Shown: one piece after another, positions 16,087-25,240 of the stretch
How the letters are laid out: every line of letters starts with the position of its first letter
Position numbering within the stretch: the first letter of the stretch is position 1
NCBI GenBank assembly: GCA_030037775.1
Contig: JASHQB010000370.1
Location: 1 to 36,077, forward strand
Length of the DNA: 36,077 nucleotides
From: Candidatus Acidiferrales bacterium
Lineage (GTDB): Bacteria > Acidobacteriota > Terriglobia > Acidiferrales > UBA7541
Direction: 5' to 3'
Translations under genes and position numbers: made by a program
Notes under the pieces: generated by a model
The model's database searches: none
The model's input: only the letters and a program-made list of their open reading frames with translations
Told to the model about the DNA's origin: nothing

Positions 16087-17022
16087 ATGAGTTTTGTGAC
16101 GAAATTTAGGCGCGCGTTGGCGCGCGTCGCACGCATCGCGGGGATGTTCCTGGCGCTGGCGTTGTTTTTGTTCCTCGCGGAAGCGACGATTTCGGGGTAC
16201 TTGCTGTATCAAATCCTATCGCCTCCCCGGAGCCCTGCAAACGTCGACGTGACGCTGCTGATGGGGCATCCCACAACCTACAACTTTGACATTCCTGGTG
16301 CGGGTAGCCGCGAGGGGTGGTTTTTCCCGGGATTGCTGCACGCGCCAACAATTGTTCTGTGCCATGGATATGGGTCGCAACGCGCGGACATCTTGACGCT
16401 GGTGACGGCCCTGCAAGAACATCAATTCAATGTTTTCTTGTTCGACTTTACGGGACACGGCTCGGTTTCCGGCAGGACAGCGCTTGGCTACGGCGAAACG
16501 GTGCAACTTCTAGCGGCGATTCACGGTCTGGAGCAACGCGACGACATTGACCGCACGCGCTTTGGTATTTGGGGGACGGATTTAGGGGCTTATGCGGCGC
16601 TTGCGGCGGCAGGGCAGGAGCCACACATCCAGTCGCTTGCCCTGGATTCCGTTTACGACCAGCCATCGGATTTTTTGATGGCGCAAGTGGGGCACACCGG
16701 CTTGGGCGGGCTGCCATTGGTAAAAGCATTTTGTTTGTTCGGATTTCGCATGCTGAACTACGACTACCGCACGGTGGCGCCAGCGAGGACGTCGCTGGTA
16801 CGGCTGCAAGGGATTCCGAAATTGTTCATTGAAGCCACCGACAAGCAGGAATTAGATGAGTCGACCTTGCGCATGTATCAAATCGCTCCGCCGCCAAAGG
16901 ACCAAGTTGTGAATTCCATGGCGTATTCTGAAATGAGCGATGAAGGGCGACGCACGTACGAAGACCATATCGTCAGCTTTTTCCTGCAAAGTCTCCCGCC
17001 GTCGGGCCAGCCCGCGCAGTAA
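16087..17022 (+). CDS. Membrane-anchored alpha/beta hydrolase with Asp nucleophile position
   Basis: A 311-residue alpha/beta-hydrolase fold protein with a single N-terminal hydrophobic helix (about 17-43), so it is probably anchored with the hydrolase domain outside the cytoplasm. The oxyanion segment is LCHGYGS (91-97) and the conserved FDFTGHG turn is at 119-125. At the nucleophile elbow it reads GTDLG (163-167), with Asp165 where serine hydrolases have Ser. Asp252 (EATDKQ) and His294 (EDHIV) are candidate acid and base. Asp nucleophiles are known in haloalkane dehalogenases and epoxide hydrolases, but overall this protein looks more like the DUF1749/BAAT-type peptidase-like hydrolases, so loss of activity is an alternative. 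It has no operon partners. Confidence 0.8.
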   Translation: MSFVTKFRRALARVARIAGMFLALALFLFLAEATISGYLLYQILSPPRSPANVDVTLLMGHPTTYNFDIPGAGSREGWFFPGLLHAPTIVLCHGYGSQRADILTLVTALQEHQFNVFLFDFTGHGSVSGRTALGYGETVQLLAAIHGLEQRDDIDRTRFGIWGTDLGAYAALAAAGQEPHIQSLALDSVYDQPSDFLMAQVGHTGLGGLPLVKAFCLFGFRMLNYDYRTVAPARTSLVRLQGIPKLFIEATDKQELDESTLRMYQIAPPPKDQVVNSMAYSEMSDEGRRTYEDHIVSFFLQSLPPSGQPAQ

Positions 17023-17027
17023 ACCCG

Positions 17028-18680
17028 CTAGTTTGGTGTTTTCGGCTGCAAGGATTCGACCCAACAGTACGGCAAGAAGCGTGCGACGATCATCCGGTGA
17101 ACGATGTTCCTGTCGTTCAATTCCATGTCGCCGCCCGGGCTGACCAGAACATAGCTTTCGCCGGGAAGTTGCGGATTGAATCGCGGAAGCGAGGAGCGAT
17201 CGAGATAGAAGCGTAGGCCGTAATCGCAGGTCCGGTTGATGTCTCCGACGGAATAAATGTTGGAGGGCGGAGGAACCGTGGAGCGAATGTCGCGAGCGAG
17301 CGGGCGGGAGGAGAAAAATGGGTCGAGCTGTGGTAAGACGCGAAGGTTTGCGGCGAGGACTGCGCAGGCGGAGACGAGCGCGGTGAACGCCAGGACGAGC
17401 CACAGTTTTCGCCAGAGGCTGAGTAACTCGATAGCGAGGCCCGCAGAGATGCCGATGAGCAGGGACGAAACGGCGAGGTTGCTGACCTCGGAGTGATATA
17501 GCGGCGCGTAGACCGGCAGGCGATGAAAAGCGACGGCGCCGGCCACGCCCAGGGCGACCCACATAGTTCCAGTGGCCACTCCCAGCCACTGGGCTTTCCG
17601 AGGGGCGTGGTCCATCGCGTGGACCAAGGAATGAGCCAGCAAGACAGCCAATGGAGGAAAAACGGGTAGGATGTATTCGGGGAGTTTGGACTGCGAAAAG
17701 CTGAAAAATATTGTGGGGAAAATTGCCCAGCAGGCGATGAAAAATCCCGGGGATGAGCGCCAGGAGCCGTCGCGAAGGATGCGACCACCGTCAAAAGCCG
17801 CGCCGACGAGAAGAGCGGACCACGGCAAGAGTCCCAGCAAAATAATGGGGCCGAAGAACCAAAAGGGCTGGCGATGCTGGAAGACAGGAGTGAGATAGCG
17901 CTGGAAATTGTGCTCGATGATGAAAACGTGGAAGAAATTCGGGTTCGCGCGCGCGCAAAGAATGTACCAAGGGAGCGCGACGGCGGCGAAGGACAAAAGC
18001 ACGAGGGGATGCAGCATGCGAAATGCGCGCTTCAGATTTTTCGTGGCGGTGGCCCAAAGCAGAACACTGCCCCCGGCGAGAATCAGCCCTGCCGGGCCCT
18101 TTGCTAATGTGGCGACGCCGAGCCAGATGCCTAGAAGGACCAAATCGACATGGTCATTGCGCGTTCGGGCCAGGGGATCTATCCCGAATGCGCCGCGCTT
18201 TTCGAGAATGCTGGCGGTGGAGAACAGCGCAAGGGACAGAGCGGCGGCGAAGAGCATGTCCGGTCCAGCCGCGCGTGCGAAGGCGATGACGCCGACGGAG
18301 CTGGGAAAAATCAACAGAACGGCGCGAGCGGTGCGAGAGCCGTAGCGCCAGAAGGCGAGCGCGGCCATCGAGAAGGCCGCAACCAGAGCCGCGAACGCGG
18401 AGGGCAAGCGGGCCGCATATTCGGAAGAGCGCAAAAATTTGAAGCCGGTGGCGGCAGCCCAATAGTAAAGAACGGGTTTTTCAAACCAGGGCTGGCCGTA
18501 GAGTTTTGGGGTGAGCCAGTCGCCGGAGCTGGCCATGTGTTGAGCGATCCAGGCGTAGCGAGGCTCGTCAGGGCCAATCAAGCCGACGGAGGAGAGGCCG
18601 CTGAACAGACAGATGAGCAGGACGGCGGCGATGCAGAGAGCGGTGAGAAGGCGATAGGAGGCGCGATGTTCGTGAGCCAC
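17028..18680 (-). CDS. ArnT-like glycosyltransferase (GT39/PMT family)
   Basis: A polytopic glycosyltransferase of about 550 residues related to ArnT, which transfers sugars from polyprenyl phosphate carriers (for example aminoarabinose onto lipid A). The first periplasmic loop has the conserved acidic motif GPDEPRYAWIA, and KPVLYYW follows, both typical of ArnT. About 11-13 hydrophobic helices fill residues 15-450, with a soluble C-terminal domain. The GTG at 18680 is chosen since the open frame beyond it (to 19133) would run antisense into the acyltransferase gene and looks non-globular. It diverges from LpxL-like and lpxD genes, which suggests a lipid A or other envelope-glycolipid target. 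Confidence 0.85.
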   Translation of the reverse strand: MAHEHRASYRLLTALCIAAVLLICLFSGLSSVGLIGPDEPRYAWIAQHMASSGDWLTPKLYGQPWFEKPVLYYWAAATGFKFLRSSEYAARLPSAFAALVAAFSMAALAFWRYGSRTARAVLLIFPSSVGVIAFARAAGPDMLFAAALSLALFSTASILEKRGAFGIDPLARTRNDHVDLVLLGIWLGVATLAKGPAGLILAGGSVLLWATATKNLKRAFRMLHPLVLLSFAAVALPWYILCARANPNFFHVFIIEHNFQRYLTPVFQHRQPFWFFGPIILLGLLPWSALLVGAAFDGGRILRDGSWRSSPGFFIACWAIFPTIFFSFSQSKLPEYILPVFPPLAVLLAHSLVHAMDHAPRKAQWLGVATGTMWVALGVAGAVAFHRLPVYAPLYHSEVSNLAVSSLLIGISAGLAIELLSLWRKLWLVLAFTALVSACAVLAANLRVLPQLDPFFSSRPLARDIRSTVPPPSNIYSVGDINRTCDYGLRFYLDRSSLPRFNPQLPGESYVLVSPGGDMELNDRNIVHRMIVARFLPYCWVESLQPKTPN

Positions 18681-18763
18681 GGCGTCGAAGTGTATATCAG
18701 AGATGAGCGGGGAGCTACATGCGCACTGGTTCAAGGAAAACGACTGTGCCAGAATGACGCGCG

Positions 18764-19669
18764 ATGCGGGAATGGTGCGAGTATATGGCGGCGCGGGCGA
18801 TCCTGAAGTTCTTGGGAATTTTGCCGCGGCCGGCGGCGCGCGCTTTTGCGGCGATGGTCGCGAGGATGCTGCTGTGGTTTTTCCCACGATTGCGACGTAC
18901 GGCGATGATGAATCTGCGGCTGGCTTTTCCTGATTGGACGGATCGGAAGCGTCGAGAAGTGATTCGTCGAATGACGCGAAATCTGGGATGGATGGCGGCA
19001 GAGTTTGCCCACTTTCCGGAGCTGTCGCGAGAGAATATCGAGAAGTTGGTCGTGCTAGAGGGTTTCGAGAATTTTGACGCGGCACGGCAGCGGGGAAAGG
19101 GCGTAATCTTTTTGACCGGACACATGAGCGCATGGGAGCTTGCGCCGTTCGCGCAGGCGCTTTACGGTCATCCGCTTTCCTTTCTGGCGCGGCCCATCGA
19201 CAACGATCGGGTGAACCGGCTGATCGATTCTTACCGATGCCTATCGGGCAATCGACCGATCGAGAAGAACAATTCGGCGCGGGCGATACTGCGCGCGCTG
19301 CACAATGGAGGGACGGTGGGAGTTCTGGCGGACCAGAACACGTCGGTGGAGGAAGGTGTGTTCGCGGATTTTTTCGGCATTCCCGCGGCGACGACGACGG
19401 GACTGGTACGCATGGCGCGCCATACCGGCGCTGCGGTGGTCCCCGGATTTTTGTTCTGGGACGACGCTATGCGCAAGTACCGGCTGCGGTTTGAGCCGGC
19501 GGTGGCGATGCGTCGCACGGAAGATGAGGCCGGGGATATCCGCGAAAACACGGCGCGGTGCAACAAAGTGATCGAGAATTATGTCCGCGCACATCCGGAA
19601 CAGTGGCTTTGGGTACACAAGCGATGGAAGAATCGTCCGCCGGGTGAGCCTTCGTTGTATCCGGAGTAA
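18764..19669 (+). CDS. LpxL/HtrB-type lysophospholipid acyltransferase
   Basis: A 301-residue inner-membrane acyltransferase of the LpxL/HtrB (lipid A late acyltransferase) family, adding a secondary acyl chain to the lipid A precursor. The catalytic HX4E motif is GHMSAWE (His120, Glu125). An N-terminal hydrophobic segment (about 25-41) anchors it. The later [16 protein letters not shown] block and the C-terminal [12 protein letters not shown] motif are family signatures. ATG at 18764 or at 18785 are both possible; neither has a strong ribosome site. It lies 40 bases before lpxD on the same strand, supporting a lipid A role. Confidence 0.88.
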   Translation: MREWCEYMAARAILKFLGILPRPAARAFAAMVARMLLWFFPRLRRTAMMNLRLAFPDWTDRKRREVIRRMTRNLGWMAAEFAHFPELSRENIEKLVVLEGFENFDAARQRGKGVIFLTGHMSAWELAPFAQALYGHPLSFLARPIDNDRVNRLIDSYRCLSGNRPIEKNNSARAILRALHNGGTVGVLADQNTSVEEGVFADFFGIPAATTTGLVRMARHTGAAVVPGFLFWDDAMRKYRLRFEPAVAMRRTEDEAGDIRENTARCNKVIENYVRAHPEQWLWVHKRWKNRPPGEPSLYPE

Positions 19670-19709
19670 GCGAGCAGGGCAGAGGCTTTTTACAGGCTGG
19701 AGAGACGAA

Positions 19710-20726
19710 ATGAAAAAAACAACGGCTGACGAGCTCGCGAAGTTCTTGGGCGCGAGAATCGACGGGGACGGCAGCGCATTGATCTCAGGGATCGCGGCAC
19801 CGGAAGACGCGGGCAGCGAGGATTTGATTTATATGGACGCGACGAAACACAGAGAACGGGCGGAAGCGTCGAGGGCGCGATGTGTGATCGTGGCGGAAGG
19901 CGTGGCGCTGAAAAGCAAGACCACGCTGACGGTGGGGCAACCGAAGCTTGCGTTCGCTAAGGCGGCGGGGCGATTGCGGGAAGCGGCGCCGATCGCGGCG
20001 GGGCGTCATGCGACGGCGCTAGTGGATGTTACCGCGAAGTTGGCAAGCGGCGTGTCGATTGGCCCGTATGTGGTGATCGAAGCAGACGTGGAGATCGGCG
20101 CGAATACGGAGATTGGCGCGTTCTGTTTTATCGGGCGCGGAGTGAGAATTGGAGAATCCTGCCGGCTGTTTCCTCGCGTGAATGTTTACGCAGGGGCAAA
20201 GTTCGGGAGTCGTGTCGTGGTGCATTCCGGCGCGGTGATCGGCGGGGACGGATTTGGATACGTGTATGGCGAAGGCGAGTATGTCAAGTTTCCGCAGGCG
20301 GGAACGGTGGAAATTGGAGACGATGTGGAGATTGGAAGCAATGCGACGATTGCGCGCGGTTCGCTCGGCAAAACGCGTATCGAGCGCGGCGTGAAGCTCG
20401 ACAATATGGTGCACGTCGCGCATAACGTTTGCATCGGCGAGCATACGATCATCGCGGCGCAGACGGGAATCTCCGGCAGTAGCGAGATTGGAGATCATGT
20501 GGTTATCGGTGGCCAGGTAGGCGTTGCGGATCATTGCACAATCGAAAGCGGCAGCATCGTCGGAGCACAAGCGGGAATCCCAACAGGCAAGAAAATTCGT
20601 GCAGGAGAGACAGTGTGGGGAACTCCCGCGCGACCGCTCGCGAGATTCAAAAAGCAGTATGCGTGGTTCGAGCGGCTGCCCGAGCTCGCAGAGCGCCTAC
20701 GGAAAATGGAAGAAAGGACCGAGTAA
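19710..20726 (+). CDS. lpxD: UDP-3-O-acylglucosamine N-acyltransferase LpxD
   Basis: A 338-residue LpxD, catalysing the third step of lipid A synthesis: transfer of a hydroxyacyl chain from ACP to the 2-amino group of UDP-3-O-acyl-glucosamine. The N-terminal uridine-binding domain (about 1-100) is followed by a left-handed beta-helix of hexapeptide repeats (about 100-300, with isoleucine/valine every sixth residue). The catalytic His is in VHVAHNV (His238, matching His239 of E. coli). A C-terminal helical ACP-binding segment ends the protein. ATG 19710 follows GGAGAG. Not in the usual bamA-skp-lpxD-fabZ setting; here it follows an LpxL-like gene and precedes the hopanoid operon. Confidence 0.95.
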   Translation: MKKTTADELAKFLGARIDGDGSALISGIAAPEDAGSEDLIYMDATKHRERAEASRARCVIVAEGVALKSKTTLTVGQPKLAFAKAAGRLREAAPIAAGRHATALVDVTAKLASGVSIGPYVVIEADVEIGANTEIGAFCFIGRGVRIGESCRLFPRVNVYAGAKFGSRVVVHSGAVIGGDGFGYVYGEGEYVKFPQAGTVEIGDDVEIGSNATIARGSLGKTRIERGVKLDNMVHVAHNVCIGEHTIIAAQTGISGSSEIGDHVVIGGQVGVADHCTIESGSIVGAQAGIPTGKKIRAGETVWGTPARPLARFKKQYAWFERLPELAERLRKMEERTE

Positions 20727-20844
20727 GCCTCGGGCATGGTTTCGGCATCAAAAGTCACGCAGGCGATCGAATCGGCAGGGGCGTACGTTTATGCCGATGA
20801 CAAGAGGCATAAGCACAGTAATTCTTAGGACTTACGGGTAGAAT

Positions 20845-20869
20845 TTGGTACACTTTTTGTGTTGACCAA
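20845..20869. promoter_or_regulatory. Imperfect palindrome overlapping the shc -35 box, possible operator
   Basis: TTGGTACAC, TTTTT, GTGT-TG-ACCAA forms an interrupted dyad (TTGGT/ACCAA outer arms, ACAC/GTGT inner arms). It covers the -35 hexamer of the shc promoter at 20862-20867, a typical place for a repressor site. The regulator is unknown. Confidence 0.35.
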
Positions 20870-20890
20870 AAAGCGTAAGACTCTGATAAT
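20862..20890 (+). promoter_or_regulatory. Strong sigma-70 promoter of the hopanoid operon
   Basis: TTGACC (20862-20867), a 17-base spacer, and GATAAT (20885-20890): five of six bases match consensus in each box with ideal spacing. It gives a leader of about 120 bases before the shc start. The spacer after lpxD (20727-21015) otherwise holds only a weak 7-bp hairpin (20771-20798) without a T-tract. Confidence 0.65.
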
Positions 20891-21015
20891 TAGTATTTTA
20901 GGGTGCACTTCCGCGGCTTGAGCCGGCTCTTGGGGTTCCGTGTTGCCGTGCAGGTGCGACTTCTCTGTTCGAACCAAGGTGCAAGAATTTACAAGTCCAA
21001 GCTAGAGGGGCAGGA

Positions 21016-23049
21016 TTGACGCCAGATAGCGCGGAAATGCAAGAAATCCGAACATCGACGGGCACAGCCACCCAAAGGGCTCGTGTGCCAGTCGCCAGAG
21101 TCGATTCCCGTTTGGACGCGGCGGTGCAGCGGGCAGTGCAGCATTTGCTTTCCTTACAATTCTCCGATGGGTATTGGTGGGGTGAACTGGAGGCGGACAC
21201 CACGCTCGAGTCGGACTGCATTTTATTGCATCACATCCTGCAAGACGTGCAGAACCCGCGAGTGCGGAGGTTCGCCAACTATATCCGGAAAAAGCAACAA
21301 GCGGATGGCGGTTGGAACATTTATCCCGGCGGCCCGGCAGAATTAAGCACCTCGGTTAAAGCGTACTTCGCTTTGAAGATTGCGGGGGATTTGCCGAACG
21401 CGCCGCACATGGAACACGCGCGGAAAAGAATTCACGAGCTGGGGGGCCTGGAGCGGACGAATTCGTACGTGCGGTTTTACCTGGCGATGATCGGAGCCAT
21501 CGGTTGGGACTTGGCGCCGGCGATACCTCCTGAGCTGCTGCTGCTGCCGCAATGGATGTTTGTGAATTTGTACGATATGTCGTCGTGGACGCGCGCCATC
21601 ATTGTCCCGCTGTCGATCATTTACGCGCTCAAGCCGGACTGGCGGAGGCCGACCTTCTCGGGTGTGGACGAGCTGTTTGCGAATCGCGCCAACGCCAAGG
21701 CGGCATTTGCCTGGAGTCCCAAGGTCATATCGTGGCGGAACATTTTCCTGGCCATCGACCGAACCCTCAAGCTGCATGAGCGGCTGCCGTGGAAGCCGTT
21801 TCGGCAACGCGCGATCGCCGAGGCGAAACGGTGGCTCTTTGAGCATATCGAACGGAGCGAGGGGCTTGCGACGATTATTCCGGCGATGGCGAATTCCATT
21901 TATGCCATGCTCGCGGTAGGAGCTGTGCCCGGCGATCCCTTGGTTCGACGGGAACTTGGCTGGATCAATGCTTATGAGATCGAAGAAGACGACACGCTGC
22001 GGATGCAGCCTTGCATCTCGCCGGTGTGGGACACGGCAATTGCGATGGTGTCGCTCGAGGAGGCCGGGGTCGAAGCGTCGCATCCAGGGCTAAAGAGAGC
22101 GGCAGAATGGCTGGTCGATCATCAAATTCTCGGCCCGGGCGACTGGCAGGTCAAAAACAAGGATGCTGCGCCGGGTGGATGGGCGTTTGAATTTCGAAAT
22201 GACTTTTTCCCCGACGTGGACGACACGGCGTTTGTGCTGATGGCGCTGCAGCGCGCGGTGCACACCGATGCGCATCGTTTCGAGCAAGGGGTTCGGCGCG
22301 GGCTCGCGTGGGTATTGAGCATGCAGAATCGCGATGGCGGCTGGGGTGCGTTTGACCGCGACAATGATAAGAAATTGCTGACCAACATTCCGTTTGCGGA
22401 CCACAACGCGATGATCGATCCCTCTTCAGCGGACGTGGCGGCGCGCTCGATCGAATGCCTCGGGAATTTTGGGTGGAGCTCCTCACATCCTGCCGTTCAG
22501 AAGGCGCTTGCGTACCTGCGGCGCGAGCAGACGCCGGAAGGCGCGTGGTATGGGCGCTGGGGCGTGAATTACGTGTATGGTACGAGCGGTGTGCTGCGGG
22601 CAATGGAAGCGATTGGCTGCAATGACAGCGTGGAATGCCGGCGAGCGGTGGACTGGTTGAAGAGCGTGCAGAACGCGGATGGCGGATTCGGTGAATCGTG
22701 CAAGTCTTATAACGACCCGAAGCTGAAGGGAATCGGGAAGAGCACGGCGTCCCAAACGGCGTGGGGATTGATTGGCCTGTTGGCAACGGTGGGCCCAGAC
22801 GACGCTGCCGTGTCACGTGCCGTGGCTTGGCTGACGGAGCATCAGGGCGAGGATGGCTCGTGGGACGAAGACGAGTTTACGGGAACAGGATTTCCGCGCG
22901 TCTTTTATTTGAAGTATCATCTGTACAGAAATTCGTTTCCGTTGTACGCGCTGGCGCGGTACCGCAACATGCAGAATGGGATCAAAGCAACACCACAAAC
23001 TTTTCAATTCGATCCGAATCAATTCAAGTATCGAAACGGACGGGGGTAA
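21016..23049 (+). CDS. shc: Squalene-hopene cyclase
   Basis: A 677-residue class II triterpene cyclase converting squalene to hopene/hopanol at the membrane. The catalytic acid motif DVDDTA is at 400-405. Repeated QW motifs are visible (for example QQADGGW about 94-100, QNRDGGWGAF and QNADGGFGE). The length is normal (630-730). A TTG at 21016, 5 bases after AGAGGGG, is chosen; ATG 21037, seven codons later, is the alternative. It is the first gene of a nine-gene operon; hpnH follows 3 bases after the stop. Confidence 0.96.
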   Translation: MTPDSAEMQEIRTSTGTATQRARVPVARVDSRLDAAVQRAVQHLLSLQFSDGYWWGELEADTTLESDCILLHHILQDVQNPRVRRFANYIRKKQQADGGWNIYPGGPAELSTSVKAYFALKIAGDLPNAPHMEHARKRIHELGGLERTNSYVRFYLAMIGAIGWDLAPAIPPELLLLPQWMFVNLYDMSSWTRAIIVPLSIIYALKPDWRRPTFSGVDELFANRANAKAAFAWSPKVISWRNIFLAIDRTLKLHERLPWKPFRQRAIAEAKRWLFEHIERSEGLATIIPAMANSIYAMLAVGAVPGDPLVRRELGWINAYEIEEDDTLRMQPCISPVWDTAIAMVSLEEAGVEASHPGLKRAAEWLVDHQILGPGDWQVKNKDAAPGGWAFEFRNDFFPDVDDTAFVLMALQRAVHTDAHRFEQGVRRGLAWVLSMQNRDGGWGAFDRDNDKKLLTNIPFADHNAMIDPSSADVAARSIECLGNFGWSSSHPAVQKALAYLRREQTPEGAWYGRWGVNYVYGTSGVLRAMEAIGCNDSVECRRAVDWLKSVQNADGGFGESCKSYNDPKLKGIGKSTASQTAWGLIGLLATVGPDDAAVSRAVAWLTEHQGEDGSWDEDEFTGTGFPRVFYLKYHLYRNSFPLYALARYRNMQNGIKATPQTFQFDPNQFKYRNGRG

Positions 23050-23052
23050 ACG

Positions 23053-24210
23053 ATGAGGTTTCCGCTGAGCTTGACCGCCAACCTGACGAAATACCTGGCG
23101 GGAAAGACGATTCGGGGCGAAAAGAAGTTTCCGCTGGTGATGATGCTGGAGCCGTTGCATGCTTGCAATTTGACGTGCACGGGATGCGGGCGCATTCGCG
23201 AATACAAGCCGACCATCAATGAACTGCTGACCGTGGAGCAGTGCATCGCGGCGCTGGAGGATTGCGGCGCGCCCATCGTTTCGATCTGCGGCGGAGAGCC
23301 GCTGATTTATCCGGAAATTGGGCGGTTGACGAAGGAAATTCTGGCGCGCAAGAAGAATATTTATTTGTGCACGAACGGGATGTTCATTCGCAAGCGGCTG
23401 CATGAGTTTACGCCGACGTCGCGGTTTTTCTTCAATGTGCACCTGGACGGCCTGGAGAAGACCCACGATTTGTGCGTGGAGCGTGACGGCGTGTTTCGCG
23501 AGGCGATTGCCGGAATCAAGGCGGCAAAGGCGGCCGGATTCTTGGTGTGCTCGAACACGACGGTATACAAAGAGACGGACATCGAGGAGATTGCCGAGCT
23601 TTTCGATTATCTGCGCACGCTGGGTGTGGACGGAAACATGCTTTCGCCGGCGTATTCGTACGCGTCGGTGCAGACCAAGGACATTTTCATGTCGCGGCAG
23701 GACGTGAACGAAAAGTTCCGGCGCGCCAGCAGGCTGCTGGAGCAGTTCAACGTGATCACCTCGCCGATTTATATGGAGTTTCTGCGTGGCGAGCGCGAGC
23801 TCATGTGCACGGCGTGGGGCAATCCTACCTACAATCCACGCGGCTGGAAAGGCCCGTGCTATTTGATGACCGACGAGCACCACAAAACATTCGGGGAGTT
23901 GATCAACAACACGCCGTGGGAAAAGTACGGCTATGGACGCGACCCGCGTTGCGAGAATTGTATGGTGCAGTCGGGGTATGAGGCTTCCGCGGTGCTGGGC
24001 GGGAACAGCAAGTTTGGAGATACCTGGAAAATGCTGCAGTGGCAGGTCTCCGGAAGAATGGGCGGGCGCAAAGGCGGTAGGAATGGCGATGCCGCAAAGC
24101 GAAATGGAAACGGCAACGGGAATGGGCACACCGCGCACTTTGATTCCCAGGCGACGAACTTGCCAATAGAGCAAGCTCCACAAAAGGAAGAGGCTTTCCG
24201 GATCCTATGA
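23053..24210 (+). CDS. hpnH: Adenosyl-hopene transferase HpnH (radical SAM)
   Basis: A 385-residue radical SAM enzyme that attaches a 5'-deoxyadenosyl group to hopene, the first step of C35 hopanoid side-chain synthesis. The [4Fe-4S] motif is CNLTCTGC (Cys38, Cys42, Cys45), and the GGEPL SAM motif lies at 80-84. C-terminal cysteines (CENC about 300-303) fit the SPASM-like tail of the family. Residues about 334-385 form an additional low-complexity Gly/Asn/Lys-rich tail (NGNGNGNGH) beyond the usual HpnH end. Its stop overlaps the hpnA start (ATGA). Confidence 0.95.
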   Translation: MRFPLSLTANLTKYLAGKTIRGEKKFPLVMMLEPLHACNLTCTGCGRIREYKPTINELLTVEQCIAALEDCGAPIVSICGGEPLIYPEIGRLTKEILARKKNIYLCTNGMFIRKRLHEFTPTSRFFFNVHLDGLEKTHDLCVERDGVFREAIAGIKAAKAAGFLVCSNTTVYKETDIEEIAELFDYLRTLGVDGNMLSPAYSYASVQTKDIFMSRQDVNEKFRRASRLLEQFNVITSPIYMEFLRGERELMCTAWGNPTYNPRGWKGPCYLMTDEHHKTFGELINNTPWEKYGYGRDPRCENCMVQSGYEASAVLGGNSKFGDTWKMLQWQVSGRMGGRKGGRNGDAAKRNGNGNGNGHTAHFDSQATNLPIEQAPQKEEAFRIL

Positions 24211-25232
24211 CAACGCTGGTAACTGGGGCGACTGGGTTCGTCGGGTCGCATGTGGCCCGAGAACTGGTCGCCGCAGGCGAACCGGTGCGTGCGTTGGCGC
24301 GTGCGAATAGCCGCCGGCAAGCGCTAGATGGCGTCGCCGCGGAGTGGGTGGAAGGCGATCTTCGCGACGAGGCCTCGCTCGACCGAGCGTTGCGAGGCGT
24401 GCGGCGCGTTTATCACGTGGCCGCAGATTACCGGTTATGGGCGAAGCGCCCGCAGGAAATCTACGAGAACAATGTGACTGGGACGAAAAATCTGCTCGCG
24501 GCGGCGCTGCGTGCGCGGGTGGAAAAGTTCGTCTATACCAGCACAGTGGCGACCATCGCGGTAACACGCGGGTCGAGCTTGCCAGATGAGACGAACCGTG
24601 CCTCCGTGGATGAAATGGTAGGGAATTACAAGAAATCGAAGCTGATTGCGGAGCAGGAAGCTTTACGAGCGGCGCACGAGGGCTTGCCGGTGGTCATCGT
24701 CAATCCGACGGCTCCGGTGGGTCCGGGCGATTGGAAGCCAACGCCGACGGGCAGAATTGTTCTGGATTTTCTGCTGGGACGCATGCCGGCGTACGTGGAT
24801 ACGGGATTGAATTTCGTCGCGGTGGAAGACGTGGCGCGCGGACATCTGCTTGCGGCGGCGCGAGGCAAGGTGGGGGAACGGTACCTGCTGGGCGGGAAAA
24901 ACATGACGCTCAAGGAATTGCTGGATGCGCTGGCGAAGATCACTGGATTGCCGGCTCCGACGCGTCAAATTCCTCACGCAGTGGCGCTGGTGGCGGCGTA
25001 TGCCGATGCGGCATTTTCACGCGTGATGGGTCGCGAGCCGCGCATTCCAGCGGAAGGAGTTCGCATTGCGCGGCACAAGATGTTTGTGAACGACGCGAAG
25101 GCGCGCAAGGAACTGGGATATGAATCCACGCCGGTGGAAGCGGCGCTGGAGCGCGCGGTGCGATGGTACGGCGAGAATGCCTACGCACGAATCCCAGAAC
25201 TCGCACCTATCGCTCGGGCTTCGGCCGCTTGA
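24207..25232 (+). CDS. hpnA: Hopanoid-associated sugar epimerase HpnA
   Basis: A 341-residue extended short-chain dehydrogenase/epimerase of the HpnA group, found in hopanoid clusters; its exact reaction is not established. The NAD-binding motif TGATGFVGSHV is at 6-16, the TSTVA strand carries the active-site serine/threonine, and YKKSK holds the catalytic YxxxK pair. The C-terminal half is the substrate domain. It overlaps hpnH by 4 bases, and its stop overlaps a possible TTG start of hpnG. Position in the operon suggests action on the ribose-derived side chain or on its donor. Confidence 0.93.
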   Translation: MTTLVTGATGFVGSHVARELVAAGEPVRALARANSRRQALDGVAAEWVEGDLRDEASLDRALRGVRRVYHVAADYRLWAKRPQEIYENNVTGTKNLLAAALRARVEKFVYTSTVATIAVTRGSSLPDETNRASVDEMVGNYKKSKLIAEQEALRAAHEGLPVVIVNPTAPVGPGDWKPTPTGRIVLDFLLGRMPAYVDTGLNFVAVEDVARGHLLAAARGKVGERYLLGGKNMTLKELLDALAKITGLPAPTRQIPHAVALVAAYADAAFSRVMGREPRIPAEGVRIARHKMFVNDAKARKELGYESTPVEAALERAVRWYGENAYARIPELAPIARASAA

Positions 25233-25240
25233 GGCGTGAG

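Noticed and set aside
18681..19133. Upstream extension of the ArnT-like gene
   Set aside because: It would be antisense to the LpxL-like gene, lacks hydrophobic or conserved residues, and the ArnT family normally starts just before the first helix.
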